The notes under the pieces were generated by a model. That model ran no database searches. It was not told where the DNA came from and saw only the letters and a list, made by a program, of their open reading frames with translations. From assembly GCA_934613185.1 (NCBI GenBank), contig CAKTSO010000016.1:1-20726 (forward strand): 20,726 nt of DNA. The letters are read 5' to 3'. This DNA comes from an uncultured Clostridia bacterium (GTDB taxonomy: Bacteria; Bacillota; Clostridia; Christensenellales; Maliibacteriaceae). The position numbers and the translations under genes were made by a program. Positions 14,028-20,726 of the stretch are shown here, piece after piece. The number at the start of each line of letters is the position of its first letter. Position 1 is the first letter of the stretch.

Positions 14028-15844
14028 ACGCACCCCCCCGCCTTAAAACAATCTGCGCCGCAGGCGTTGCAGCCCTTGCGGCAGTCGCGCGTGGTTTTGC
14101 CCTCTTTGGCCTTTTCCCACTCGCGGCGCATATACTCGCGCGTCACGCCGCAGTCGATATGATCCCAGCAAAGCGGGGCGTCTTCATCTTTGGCGCGGTT
14201 GGCAATATCCTCCACATGAAGGCCGCAGTCGTCGAACGCCTGCATCCAGGTGTCGTATTTAAAGTGCTCGTCCCATCCGTCGAAACGGCAGCCGCGCATG
14301 AACGCGCGCTCCAGCACGTCCGCCATGCGCCCGTCGCCCACGGCAAAGCAGGCCTCCAGCTGCGAACATTTGGACTCGTGCCAGGAATAGGAGATCCCGC
14401 GGCGGCGAAGCGCCTGACGCAGAAACTGCTGTTTTTCCAGGATCTGCTCCTGCGTAACCTGCTCGCACCACTGGAAGGGCGTGTCCGGCTTCGGCACGAA
14501 CGTCGACGTGCTCACGACGATGTTCAGCCCCGGCGCGCGCATCTTTTTGTCCATGGCGTAATACACATCCGCGACTTTATGGGCAAGATCGGCAAGCTCC
14601 TGCAAATCTTCCTGCGTTTCGGTCGGCAGGCCGATCATGAAATACAGTTTAATACGGCTGTAGCCGTTTTCAAACGCGATCTTCGCGCAGCGCAGAAGAT
14701 CTTCTTCCGTGACGTTTTTATTGATGACGTCGCGCAGGCGCTGCGACCCGGCCTCGGGCGCGAAGGTTAAGCCCGTCTTTCGCACGGCGCTGCTTTGACG
14801 CGCCATGTCCTCCCCGAAGGAGTCGATGCGAAGGGACGGCAGCGACACGGAAACGCGGCGGCTGCAAAGCATTTCGTCCAGACGATCCTCCAGTTCGTGA
14901 AGATTGGAATAATCGCCCGTGGAAAGGCTCGTCAGCGAAAGCTCTTCATAGCCCGTGGATTCGCTCTGCGCTTTGGCAAGCTCCAATATCCGCTCCATGC
15001 TTTTTTCACGCAATGGACGGTAGATCATGCCCGCCTGACAGAAGCGGCAGCCACGTGTGCAGGCGCGGAAGACTTCCATCATCATGCGGTCGTGCACAAC
15101 GGACAAAAACGGCACGATCGGCGCGGTCGGATAGACCGCCGTATCCATGTCGGAGACGATGCGTTTTCGAACGCGCGCGGGCGCGCCGCTGCCCTCTTTG
15201 GGATGTACGGCGCCGAAGGCGTCCGTTTCGTAAAAGCGCGGGACGTAAATGCCCTCGATCTGCGCGGCATGGCGCAAAAACGCCTCTTTGGAAAGTCCTT
15301 TATACTCTTTATAAAGCTCGATCAGTTCGAGATTGACCTCTTCGCCCTCACCGATGATGAACGCGTCGACAAACGGCGCGATGGGTTCGGGGTTATAGAC
15401 GCACGGCCCGCCCGCCACAACGATCGGATCTTTTGCGCCGCGATCGGCGCTTCGAAGCGGGATCCCCGCCAGATCCAGCATATTGAGCATATTCGTATAG
15501 CTCATCTCATACGACAGTGCAAAACCGACCATGTCGAACGCGCAAAGCGGAGTATGCGTCTCCAAAGAGAACAGCTTCAGCCCGCGGTCGCGCAGCTGCC
15601 GCTCCATATCCGGCCACGGCGCATAGACGCGCTCGCAGTAAACGTCCTCGGGGCGATTCATCACCTCGTATAAGATCTTGCCGCCAAGATGCGACATGCC
15701 AACTTCGTATGTATCGGGGAAAGCGAACGCAAAGCGCACGCGCATCCTCGCGGGATCCTTCACGATCATGTTGACCTCGCCGCCGGTATAGCGTGCGGGC
15801 TTTTCCACACATCGCAGGATCTCCTCCAGCACTTCTTCCTGCAT
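14024..15844 (-). CDS. TIGR03960-family B12-binding-like radical SAM protein
   Basis: A 606-residue radical SAM enzyme of the TIGR03960 type. The N-terminal part resembles a cobalamin-binding-like fold (FAFPDTYEVGMSHLGGKILY, later VVAGGPCVYNPEPIAPFVDA and IIGEGEE). The [4Fe-4S] motif CTRGCRFC supplies Cys262, Cys266 and Cys269, and FMIGLPTET is a typical SAM-barrel element. The C-terminus carries a further cysteine cluster (CRKGCNACGADC, then GGC), perhaps an auxiliary iron-sulfur or metal site. The reaction is unknown; conserved linkage to rng and rplU hints at ribosome or RNA biology (inference). ATG 15844 has AAGGAG seven bases upstream; a GTG at 15850 is too close to it. It heads the coupled radical SAM-DUF2344-rng-glycan run. 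Confidence 0.92.
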   Translation of the reverse strand: MQEEVLEEILRCVEKPARYTGGEVNMIVKDPARMRVRFAFAFPDTYEVGMSHLGGKILYEVMNRPEDVYCERVYAPWPDMERQLRDRGLKLFSLETHTPLCAFDMVGFALSYEMSYTNMLNMLDLAGIPLRSADRGAKDPIVVAGGPCVYNPEPIAPFVDAFIIGEGEEVNLELIELYKEYKGLSKEAFLRHAAQIEGIYVPRFYETDAFGAVHPKEGSGAPARVRKRIVSDMDTAVYPTAPIVPFLSVVHDRMMMEVFRACTRGCRFCQAGMIYRPLREKSMERILELAKAQSESTGYEELSLTSLSTGDYSNLHELEDRLDEMLCSRRVSVSLPSLRIDSFGEDMARQSSAVRKTGLTFAPEAGSQRLRDVINKNVTEEDLLRCAKIAFENGYSRIKLYFMIGLPTETQEDLQELADLAHKVADVYYAMDKKMRAPGLNIVVSTSTFVPKPDTPFQWCEQVTQEQILEKQQFLRQALRRRGISYSWHESKCSQLEACFAVGDGRMADVLERAFMRGCRFDGWDEHFKYDTWMQAFDDCGLHVEDIANRAKDEDAPLCWDHIDCGVTREYMRREWEKAKEGKTTRDCRKGCNACGADCFKAGGCV

Positions 15845-15872
15845 ACGCACTCTCCTTTCCCCCGATCAATCC

Positions 15873-15895
15873 AAAAAAACATCCGCAAAACGGAT
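15873..15895 (-). terminator. Second, weaker terminator-like hairpin
   Basis: CGGAT/ATCCG (15891-15895 with 15881-15885) with a 5-base loop is followed on the minus strand by a run of Ts (15879-15873). The stem is only five pairs. It lies in tandem behind the stronger terminator at 15905-15933. Confidence 0.4.
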
Positions 15896-15904
15896 TCGAT
15901 ACGG

Positions 15905-15933
15905 AAAAAAAGTCTGCCTGACATACGCAGACT
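15905..15933 (-). terminator. Intrinsic terminator of the PBP2-rodA-spoIVF block
   Basis: A perfect 7-base stem AGTCTGC/GCAGACT (15911-15917 and 15927-15933) with a 9-base loop is followed on the minus strand by seven Ts (15911-15905). It begins one base after the stop of the M50 protease gene. Confidence 0.82.
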
Positions 15934-15934
15934 C

Positions 15935-16840
15935 TTATATTTCATCATAACGTATCCCGCCGCCGCTGTCAATGAAAAGCCCCGATTCGCCGTCGTTCAG
16001 CAGTGTTTTTACGCTTTTTTCCCCGCCGAGCCGCGCCGCCGCTGCCGCAAGGCGGGATTCGTCGACGACCCCGACGGGGCGCATCGATCGATCATAGATC
16101 ACCGCGGCAAAAAACGCATTGTTTTTCAAAAGCCGCGCGATGGAATCGATCGGCGTTTCTTCGCCCACGGCCAGCCACTGCATCCGCACGGGACGGCCGC
16201 TTTGGATCGCGGCGCTTTTTTCATAGGAAGCAAAGACCCGGTTTTCCACTTCCCGTTTTCGTAACGACAGCGCCGCCATCGCCGCGCCCGCGCACAAAAG
16301 CGTCGCGTTGATCCCGTGCCGCCCCATGCCGCAGACGGCCAGCGCCATGATCCCCGCGCCCGTCAGCACGCCGAGCGCCCCGCATGCGCGCGACGCGCTT
16401 TTTTCGGACATCATCCATGTCAGCGCCGCGTGAACGATCCGCCCGCCGTCCGTAGGATACGCGGGCAGAAGATTAAAGATGCCGAAGGCAAGATTGATGC
16501 GATACAGATCCAGCAAAACCGCCGCCGGAAAGCGGTGCGACAAAACCGCGCACAAAAGCGCGGTCAGCATGCTGAAACATGGCCCCGCCGCCGCGATCAA
16601 TATTTCGCACAGCGGGTCGCGCGACACGTCCGGGCGCAGCCGCAGACTCGCGCCGAGCGGCGACAGGCGAAGTTCCTCAATCGTGAACCCGATCAGCTTC
16701 GCCGCCGCGGCATGGGCGCATTCGTGGGCAAAAATGCTCAAAAGCGCCAAAGCAAACTCCGCCGCGCGTCCCGCCGCGATTGCAAGCGCCGCGGCCGCCG
16801 CAAGATACGGACTCAATCGCAGCGGCGTTTTCATTCGCAT
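15935..16840 (-). CDS. spoIVFB: M50 site-2 metalloprotease, SpoIVFB-like
   Basis: A 301-residue polytopic membrane zinc protease. HECAH at residues 39-43 is the HExxH motif inside a hydrophobic helix, and NLLPAYPTDGG at 123-133 is the second zinc-ligand motif of site-2 proteases. Further hydrophobic segments lie at 10-38, 78-105 and 150-195. The C-terminal 80 residues (TPIDSIARLLKNNAFFAAVI, then PVGVVDESRL) look like a single CBS domain, as in Bacillus SpoIVFB, which cleaves pro-sigma-K in the mother cell. It lies directly after a SpoIVFA-like gene, strengthening that assignment. The start is ATG 16840 or ATG 16834; neither has a strong site. The actual substrate here is inferred. Confidence 0.85.
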   Translation of the reverse strand: MRMKTPLRLSPYLAAAAALAIAAGRAAEFALALLSIFAHECAHAAAAKLIGFTIEELRLSPLGASLRLRPDVSRDPLCEILIAAAGPCFSMLTALLCAVLSHRFPAAVLLDLYRINLAFGIFNLLPAYPTDGGRIVHAALTWMMSEKSASRACGALGVLTGAGIMALAVCGMGRHGINATLLCAGAAMAALSLRKREVENRVFASYEKSAAIQSGRPVRMQWLAVGEETPIDSIARLLKNNAFFAAVIYDRSMRPVGVVDESRLAAAAARLGGEKSVKTLLNDGESGLFIDSGGGIRYDEI

Positions 16841-16849
16841 CCCATCGTT

Positions 16850-17533
16850 TTATCGTCCGTTCGCGATCGTCATCGGGTCGATCGGCGCACCGTCTCGATA
16901 AAGATAGACGCAGATCGTTCCCTCTTTTGCGCAGACGCCGATCGCGCCGCCCGCGCTTACCGCGTCGCCCTCTTCCACCGCCGAAGACGAAAGCCCGCAA
17001 AAAAGCGCCGCCAGTTTGTCGTCGTATTCCACGGCAATATTCGTTTGCCCGTTCGCCGTTTCCGCCGCCGTCACGCGCCCCGCGCGCGGCGAATAAACCG
17101 TTGCGTTCTCCTTCGCCGCGATCTCAAGATACGGATGCGTCCGTTCGTCAAACGCCGCTTTGACCGTTCCGTTTTCCGCAAACCGCGCCGCATCTGCCTC
17201 TTTCTGACCAACGTCGCCCGCCGAAAAGACGGTCACGGCATTCTCCACGCGGTTTTGAACGAATTTCAGCCGTCCGAGCGTGTCTTCCACGCTGACGTCG
17301 AATGTCAAAGCCGTCTTGATCCCGTCGCCGACGGCGTTGGTGAACGGCGTGTCGATCATGCGGATCATCGCGGCAGCGCAGACAAGGCAGGTGCAAAAAA
17401 GCGCCCGTTTCGCCGTTTTCAGCGATTTGGACTGCGGCATCCGTTCTTCTTTTTCCGTCATATCGTTCTCTTCGGCGCGCGCCACACGCGTCACGGTCAA
17501 GCGGCTGACGCCGCGATTTTGTTTCTGCTCCAT
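16850..17533 (-). CDS. SpoIVFA-like membrane protein with degenerate LytM (M23) domain
   Basis: A 227-residue protein with a basic, soluble N-terminus, one transmembrane segment at about 44-60 (ALFCTCLVCAAAMIRMI) and a C-terminal LytM/M23-type beta fold from about 135 (ATVYSPRAGRV, GLSSSAVEEGDAVSAGGAIG, LYRDGAPIDPMTI). The zinc ligands of active M23 peptidases are absent: the HxH near the end reads ICVYLY, and YAHLS reads FCGLS. It should therefore be a structural or regulatory domain, as in SpoIVFA, which holds and inhibits SpoIVFB. GGAGGG lies eight bases before ATG 17533, inside a terminator-like hairpin. Nine bases separate it from the M50 gene. Identification as SpoIVFA rests mainly on architecture and position. 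Confidence 0.72.
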   Translation of the reverse strand: MEQKQNRGVSRLTVTRVARAEENDMTEKEERMPQSKSLKTAKRALFCTCLVCAAAMIRMIDTPFTNAVGDGIKTALTFDVSVEDTLGRLKFVQNRVENAVTVFSAGDVGQKEADAARFAENGTVKAAFDERTHPYLEIAAKENATVYSPRAGRVTAAETANGQTNIAVEYDDKLAALFCGLSSSAVEEGDAVSAGGAIGVCAKEGTICVYLYRDGAPIDPMTIANGR

Positions 17534-17574
17534 AAAAAGATCCCTCCACAGTCAATCTATGAAGGGATCTTTTT
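17534..17574 (-). terminator. Terminator-like hairpin overlapping the spoIVFA-like ribosome site
   Basis: A perfect 12-base inverted repeat, AAAAAGATCCCT at 17534-17545 and its complement at 17563-17574, has a 17-base loop. On the minus strand it begins ten bases after the rodA stop and ends in five Ts directly before ATG 17533. Part of the GGAGGG Shine-Dalgarno sequence lies in its 3' arm. It could end rodA transcripts partially, hide the ribosome site, or both. Confidence 0.65.
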
Positions 17575-17584
17575 CGTTAGACGT

Positions 17585-18793
17585 TCAAAGCTGGATCACG
17601 CCTTTGTTCGTATACCGCACACGATTTCTTCGACAATAGGCATTTTGTGCGATGCCGATGGAGATCATGTTCGTCCACATGCTCGACCCGCCGTAGCTCA
17701 TGAACGGCAACGGAATGCCCGTGATGGGCATATAGCCGATGGTCATGCCGATATTTTCAAAGATGTGGAAAAAGAACATCGCCGCGACGCCGACGATCAG
17801 CAATTTCCCGAACTTGTCCGGCGTCTTATAGGCCATATACAAAAGGCGGATGAGAAGCAGAAGATAAAGCAGGATCAAGATCGCCGCGCCCACGAAGCCG
17901 AACGCTTCCGCCGTGGCGGAGAAGATAAAGTCCGTGTGTTGGTCGGGAACGTAATCCAGCTGACTGATCGACCCCTCGGCAAGAAGGCCTCTGCCCCACA
18001 TGCCGCCCGAACCGATCGCCAATTTCGACTGGCTGAGCTGATAGACGTCGTCCGCGGATGCCGCCTGTCCGAGGCCGAAGAAACCGTTCAAACGCAGGCG
18101 CTGGTCGTCATTCAAAACGTATTTGACGGCAAGCGGGATCGCGACCGCCGCGCAGCCGATCCCCGTGGCGATGATGCGGAAATTGATACCCGCCACGAAC
18201 AGAACGCCGACCAAAATGGCGATGTACACAAGCGCCGTGCCGAGGTCGGGCTGCAGCAGGATCAAAACAAACGGAACGGCGAACATCAAAAGCGGCTTGA
18301 CGATCTGCGTAAGGCGCGTGTATTTGTCCTCGTGCTCGCCGAGCACTTTTGCAAGGCAGATGATGATCGCGATCTTACAAAACTCCGACGGCTGAAGCGC
18401 GCGTTCGCCGATGGTGAACCACGAAACCGCACCGCGCGTGGATTCACCGACGATCCACAGGATCAGCAGCACCAGCACATTGAGCGCATAGATAATAAGA
18501 TAGATCCGCCCGAAGAATTCGTAATCCACGACGAACGTCACGGCGAACATCAAAAGCACGCCCGTGCAGAACCAAAGCGCCTGAAGCATAACATAGCGCG
18601 AATCCTTCAAAAGAAGGATCTTCTGCCAAAGCGTCGCGTCCGGCGGCGCGGCGTCCGCCGTACAGTTGCCGATGCTGACAAGGCTGAACATCACAATCGC
18701 CGTGATGATCGCAAGAAGCACATAATCCTGCGAGCGCAGTTCACGCCGGATATCGCGCCGATACTGCGCGCGCGCGTGATTGTTAAGCGTCAT
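17585..18793 (-). CDS. rodA: RodA, SEDS-family peptidoglycan glycosyltransferase
   Basis: A 402-residue polytopic membrane protein with about ten hydrophobic helices, the SEDS glycosyltransferase that polymerises lipid II during side-wall growth with its cognate class B PBP. Family signatures are RGAVSWFTIG and LQPSEFCKIA, LLQPDLGTAL, the extracellular QHTDFIFSATAEAFGFVGA stretch whose Asp is the likely catalytic residue, and GIPLPFMSYGGSS near the C-terminus. AAGGAGG lies six bases before ATG 18793. It follows PBP2 by 36 bases with no terminator, forming the usual RodA-PBP2 pair. FtsW or SpoVE are alternatives within the family, but the PBP2 neighbour and overall context favour RodA. Confidence 0.93.
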   Translation of the reverse strand: MTLNNHARAQYRRDIRRELRSQDYVLLAIITAIVMFSLVSIGNCTADAAPPDATLWQKILLLKDSRYVMLQALWFCTGVLLMFAVTFVVDYEFFGRIYLIIYALNVLVLLILWIVGESTRGAVSWFTIGERALQPSEFCKIAIIICLAKVLGEHEDKYTRLTQIVKPLLMFAVPFVLILLQPDLGTALVYIAILVGVLFVAGINFRIIATGIGCAAVAIPLAVKYVLNDDQRLRLNGFFGLGQAASADDVYQLSQSKLAIGSGGMWGRGLLAEGSISQLDYVPDQHTDFIFSATAEAFGFVGAAILILLYLLLLIRLLYMAYKTPDKFGKLLIVGVAAMFFFHIFENIGMTIGYMPITGIPLPFMSYGGSSMWTNMISIGIAQNAYCRRNRVRYTNKGVIQL

Positions 18794-18829
18794 ACGCCGC
18801 CTCCTTTTTTCCTGATTCGGAACATTCCT

Positions 18830-20726
18830 TTACTGCGTCAGCGACCCTTCCGCCGCAAGCCCCGAAGCGCCGCGCGTCTGCTGACGATCCAGATAATACT
18901 GAACGATCTGCTTCGCGGGTTCGACGCAGTAGCTGGAAGAATAGCCGTTGGGAATGTAGATGACCACAACGATCTCGGGGTCGTCATAAGGCGCAAAGCA
19001 CATGAACCAGGAGTTGTCCTCCACGTCGATGTCCGAAACCTGCGCCGTGCCGGTCTTGCCGCCGATCTGCGTGCGGTATTTATAGCCGCGGAAGCGGGAA
19101 GACACGGAACCGTACTGGATCGCCTGCTGCATGCCGTGCTTGACGGCGTCGGTCACTTCCTGCGTGACGCCCGTCTGCGCGACCAGTGTGGGTTCTTTTT
19201 CATATACGGTATTGCCTTCATCGTCGATCACGCGGTCGACCACATGCGCTTCGTAAACATTGCCGCCGTTGACCAGCGCGCTCAGATACCGCGCCACGGC
19301 GATCGGCGTGACCGCCGTGACAGACTGACCGATGCCGGTGATCATCGTGTCGACCATGCCGAATTTAAGCTGACCCAAAAGAGACACGATGTTGGTGGTC
19401 ATATATTTATTGGAAACAACCGCCGCCGGAATTCCGACTTCGTCGACAAGCGCATTTTTCGCCGCCTCGTAGGCGTCGTCCCCCGCAACGTAAGCGGCGA
19501 AGATCTTCTCGATCGCCGCGTTCAGCTCTTCGTCGGTGAACGTGACGGAAAGCTCGTCGCCGACCTCGCGGATGTAAGAGCGGATACGCGAGGCGATGTA
19601 GACGGGAATGCTCGTCGCCTGCTCATAGAGACTCTTGTCGGGATCGTAATACGTCTTTTGCGACGCCACCTGGCTCGTCGCCTCGCCGGCAACTTCGATC
19701 CCCGTTTTGCTCGTCAAGCCGAACATTTCCGCCCATTTATAAAGATTTTCGTTGCCGAGACGATACGCCGTTTCATAGAAGAAATAGTTGCAGGAGTTCT
19801 GGATCGCCTGCACGACGTTCTGCGAGCCGTGACCGCCGCGGTTCCAGCAGTGGATCGCCTGCGAGGCGGGAATGCCGTGCAGCGTATAGCGGCCAACGTC
19901 GACGATCGTCGTGCTCGTGTCGATCGCGCCTTCCATCAGCGCCGCCGTCGCCGTCATGGGTTTGAAGATCGAGCCGGGCGTCGCGCGGCTGGAGATCGCG
20001 CGGGAAAACAGCGGATTGCGCGGGTCTTCCGTCAGCGCGGCGTAGTCTTCGTCCGAAATGCCGCCGACAAACAGGTTCAGATCAAAGGACGGATAGTCCG
20101 CAATTGCAAGCACGCGCCCCGTCTTCGCTTCCATGACGATCGCCGCGCCGGTCTCGGCGTAGGAAATCTCCTGCCCGCCGCGCGCCGCCACAAGCGACGC
20201 ATAGCGTCCGGAATAGGCGTTCACGCGTGCCCTCTGAATGCCGTTGATCTGCGTGATCGCCGTGCCGAGCGCGTCGTAGGCGACCTTCTGCAGTTCGGTG
20301 TCGATCGTCAAAACGACGTTCGAGCCCTCTTCGGGCGCGTCGTAGGCCAGCTCCCGAATGACTTTTGACATATTGTTGACTTCGACCGTCCTCGAGCCGC
20401 GCTTTTCGCCGCTGCTGCCGGTCAGGTATTCTTCCATCGACTGTTCCACGCCGCTGACGCCGATGGGGTCGTTGCGATCATAGCCCTTGTCGGTGTAATC
20501 GTTGATGTTGTCCTCGCTGATCGAGCCGACGTAGCCGATGATATGCGCCGCCACATCCTGCTGCGGATACACGCGCACGGTCGCCTGCTCGATGCTGATG
20601 CCGTCAAGCTCGGCGCTTGCAAGCTCGATGCGCGAGACCGTCGAGATCGGCACGTCCTCGCAGATCGTCTGCGCAAGATAGGAGCTGTAGCTGTTCTGCT
20701 GCGCCTCCTGCCAGACGGACAGGATC
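18830..20726 (-). CDS. mrdA: Class B penicillin-binding protein 2, N-terminus beyond window
   Basis: The C-terminal 631 residues of a peptidoglycan transpeptidase; the frame stays open to the right edge, so the start, membrane anchor and part of the pedestal domain are outside. A GTG at 20653 is not a true start, because the upstream sequence (SYLAQTICEDVPISTVSRIE) reads on as normal PBP2. The dimerisation/pedestal region is followed by the active-site motifs SIFK (TPGSIFKP, codons near 19970), SCN (near 19790) and KTG (GGKTGTAQ, near 19055). Between SCN and KTG there is an extra stretch of roughly 80 residues, partly helical and acidic, at about 19346-19657. It works with RodA directly downstream. 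No min genes lie between the two. Confidence 0.93.
   Translation of the reverse strand, partial: ILSVWQEAQQNSYSSYLAQTICEDVPISTVSRIELASAELDGISIEQATVRVYPQQDVAAHIIGYVGSISEDNINDYTDKGYDRNDPIGVSGVEQSMEEYLTGSSGEKRGSRTVEVNNMSKVIRELAYDAPEEGSNVVLTIDTELQKVAYDALGTAITQINGIQRARVNAYSGRYASLVAARGGQEISYAETGAAIVMEAKTGRVLAIADYPSFDLNLFVGGISDEDYAALTEDPRNPLFSRAISSRATPGSIFKPMTATAALMEGAIDTSTTIVDVGRYTLHGIPASQAIHCWNRGGHGSQNVVQAIQNSCNYFFYETAYRLGNENLYKWAEMFGLTSKTGIEVAGEATSQVASQKTYYDPDKSLYEQATSIPVYIASRIRSYIREVGDELSVTFTDEELNAAIEKIFAAYVAGDDAYEAAKNALVDEVGIPAAVVSNKYMTTNIVSLLGQLKFGMVDTMITGIGQSVTAVTPIAVARYLSALVNGGNVYEAHVVDRVIDDEGNTVYEKEPTLVAQTGVTQEVTDAVKHGMQQAIQYGSVSSRFRGYKYRTQIGGKTGTAQVSDIDVEDNSWFMCFAPYDDPEIVVVIYIPNGYSSSYCVEPAKQIVQYYLDRQQTRGASGLAAEGSLTQ

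Noticed and set aside
16316..20368. A 1350-codon plus-strand open frame opposite PBP2, RodA and the spoIVF-like genes.
   Set aside because: It is a shadow: its translation is Arg/His/Asp-rich without domains, it lies exactly antisense to four well-supported genes, and GC-rich codon bias keeps such frames open.
20653..20655. GTG as the start of PBP2.
   Set aside because: The same frame continues to the window edge with sequence typical of PBP2 (SYLAQTICED), so the gene is truncated by the window rather than starting here.
1..20726. Search for a mobile element, CRISPR array, toxin-antitoxin pair, defence island or tRNA.
   Set aside because: No direct-repeat arrays, transposase, integrase, phage or small toxin-like genes, and no cloverleaf pattern were seen. 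Apart from the glycan module, the content is ordinary conserved chromosomal genes.

Overview
The window reads as chromosomal housekeeping DNA from a Gram-positive, probably spore-forming member of the Clostridia. It is GC-rich by eye, and all genes except one lie on the minus strand. Three things point this way. Ribosomal protein L27 carries the Firmicutes-type cleavable N-terminal extension and sits beside its protease Prp. A SpoIVFA/SpoIVFB-like pair is present. The order PBP2 - rodA - spoIVFA-like - spoIVFB-like - radical SAM - DUF2344 - rng ... rplU - prp - rpmA is the known mre/min/spoIVF/rplU neighbourhood of Firmicutes. The exact taxon cannot be read from the sequence.

Layout, following minus-strand transcription from right to left. 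(a) 20726-15935: elongasome and sporulation block, comprising a right-truncated class B PBP2, RodA, a degenerate LytM-fold SpoIVFA-like membrane protein and a SpoIVFB-like M50 site-2 protease, closed by an intrinsic terminator. (b) 15844-8345: a tightly coupled run of TIGR03960-type radical SAM protein, its DUF2344 partner, RNase G and three glycan genes (a PglF/CapD-type NDP-sugar 4,6-dehydratase, a PglC/WcaJ-type phosphoglycosyl transferase, an NAD-dependent epimerase). The first four genes are joined by three ATGA stop/start overlaps. (c) 8311-7204: rplU-prp-rpmA with a strong extended -10 promoter, a structured leader and an intrinsic terminator. (d) 7163-5543: an OGG1-type 8-oxoguanine DNA glycosylase and a HAD-like hydrolase. 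(e) 4478-5479, plus strand: asd (aspartate-semialdehyde dehydrogenase), convergent with (d) across a bidirectional terminator. (f) 4262-1: a minus-strand operon reading SAM methyltransferase, hslO (Hsp33), TPR protein, HD-domain phosphohydrolase and the first 19 codons of an RlmL-type RNA methyltransferase. Units (e) and (f) diverge from back-to-back promoters in 4263-4477.

No gene-free stretch exceeds 300 bases. The longest is the 215-base divergent region at 4263-4477, which holds two promoters and the asd leader. I found no tRNA, rRNA, CRISPR array, insertion sequence, phage gene or obvious new defence system. The observations most worth following are the glycan-initiation module wedged between rng and rplU and coupled to rng, the terminator-like hairpin that contains the Shine-Dalgarno sequence of the spoIVFA-like gene, and a long insertion in the PBP2 transpeptidase domain.
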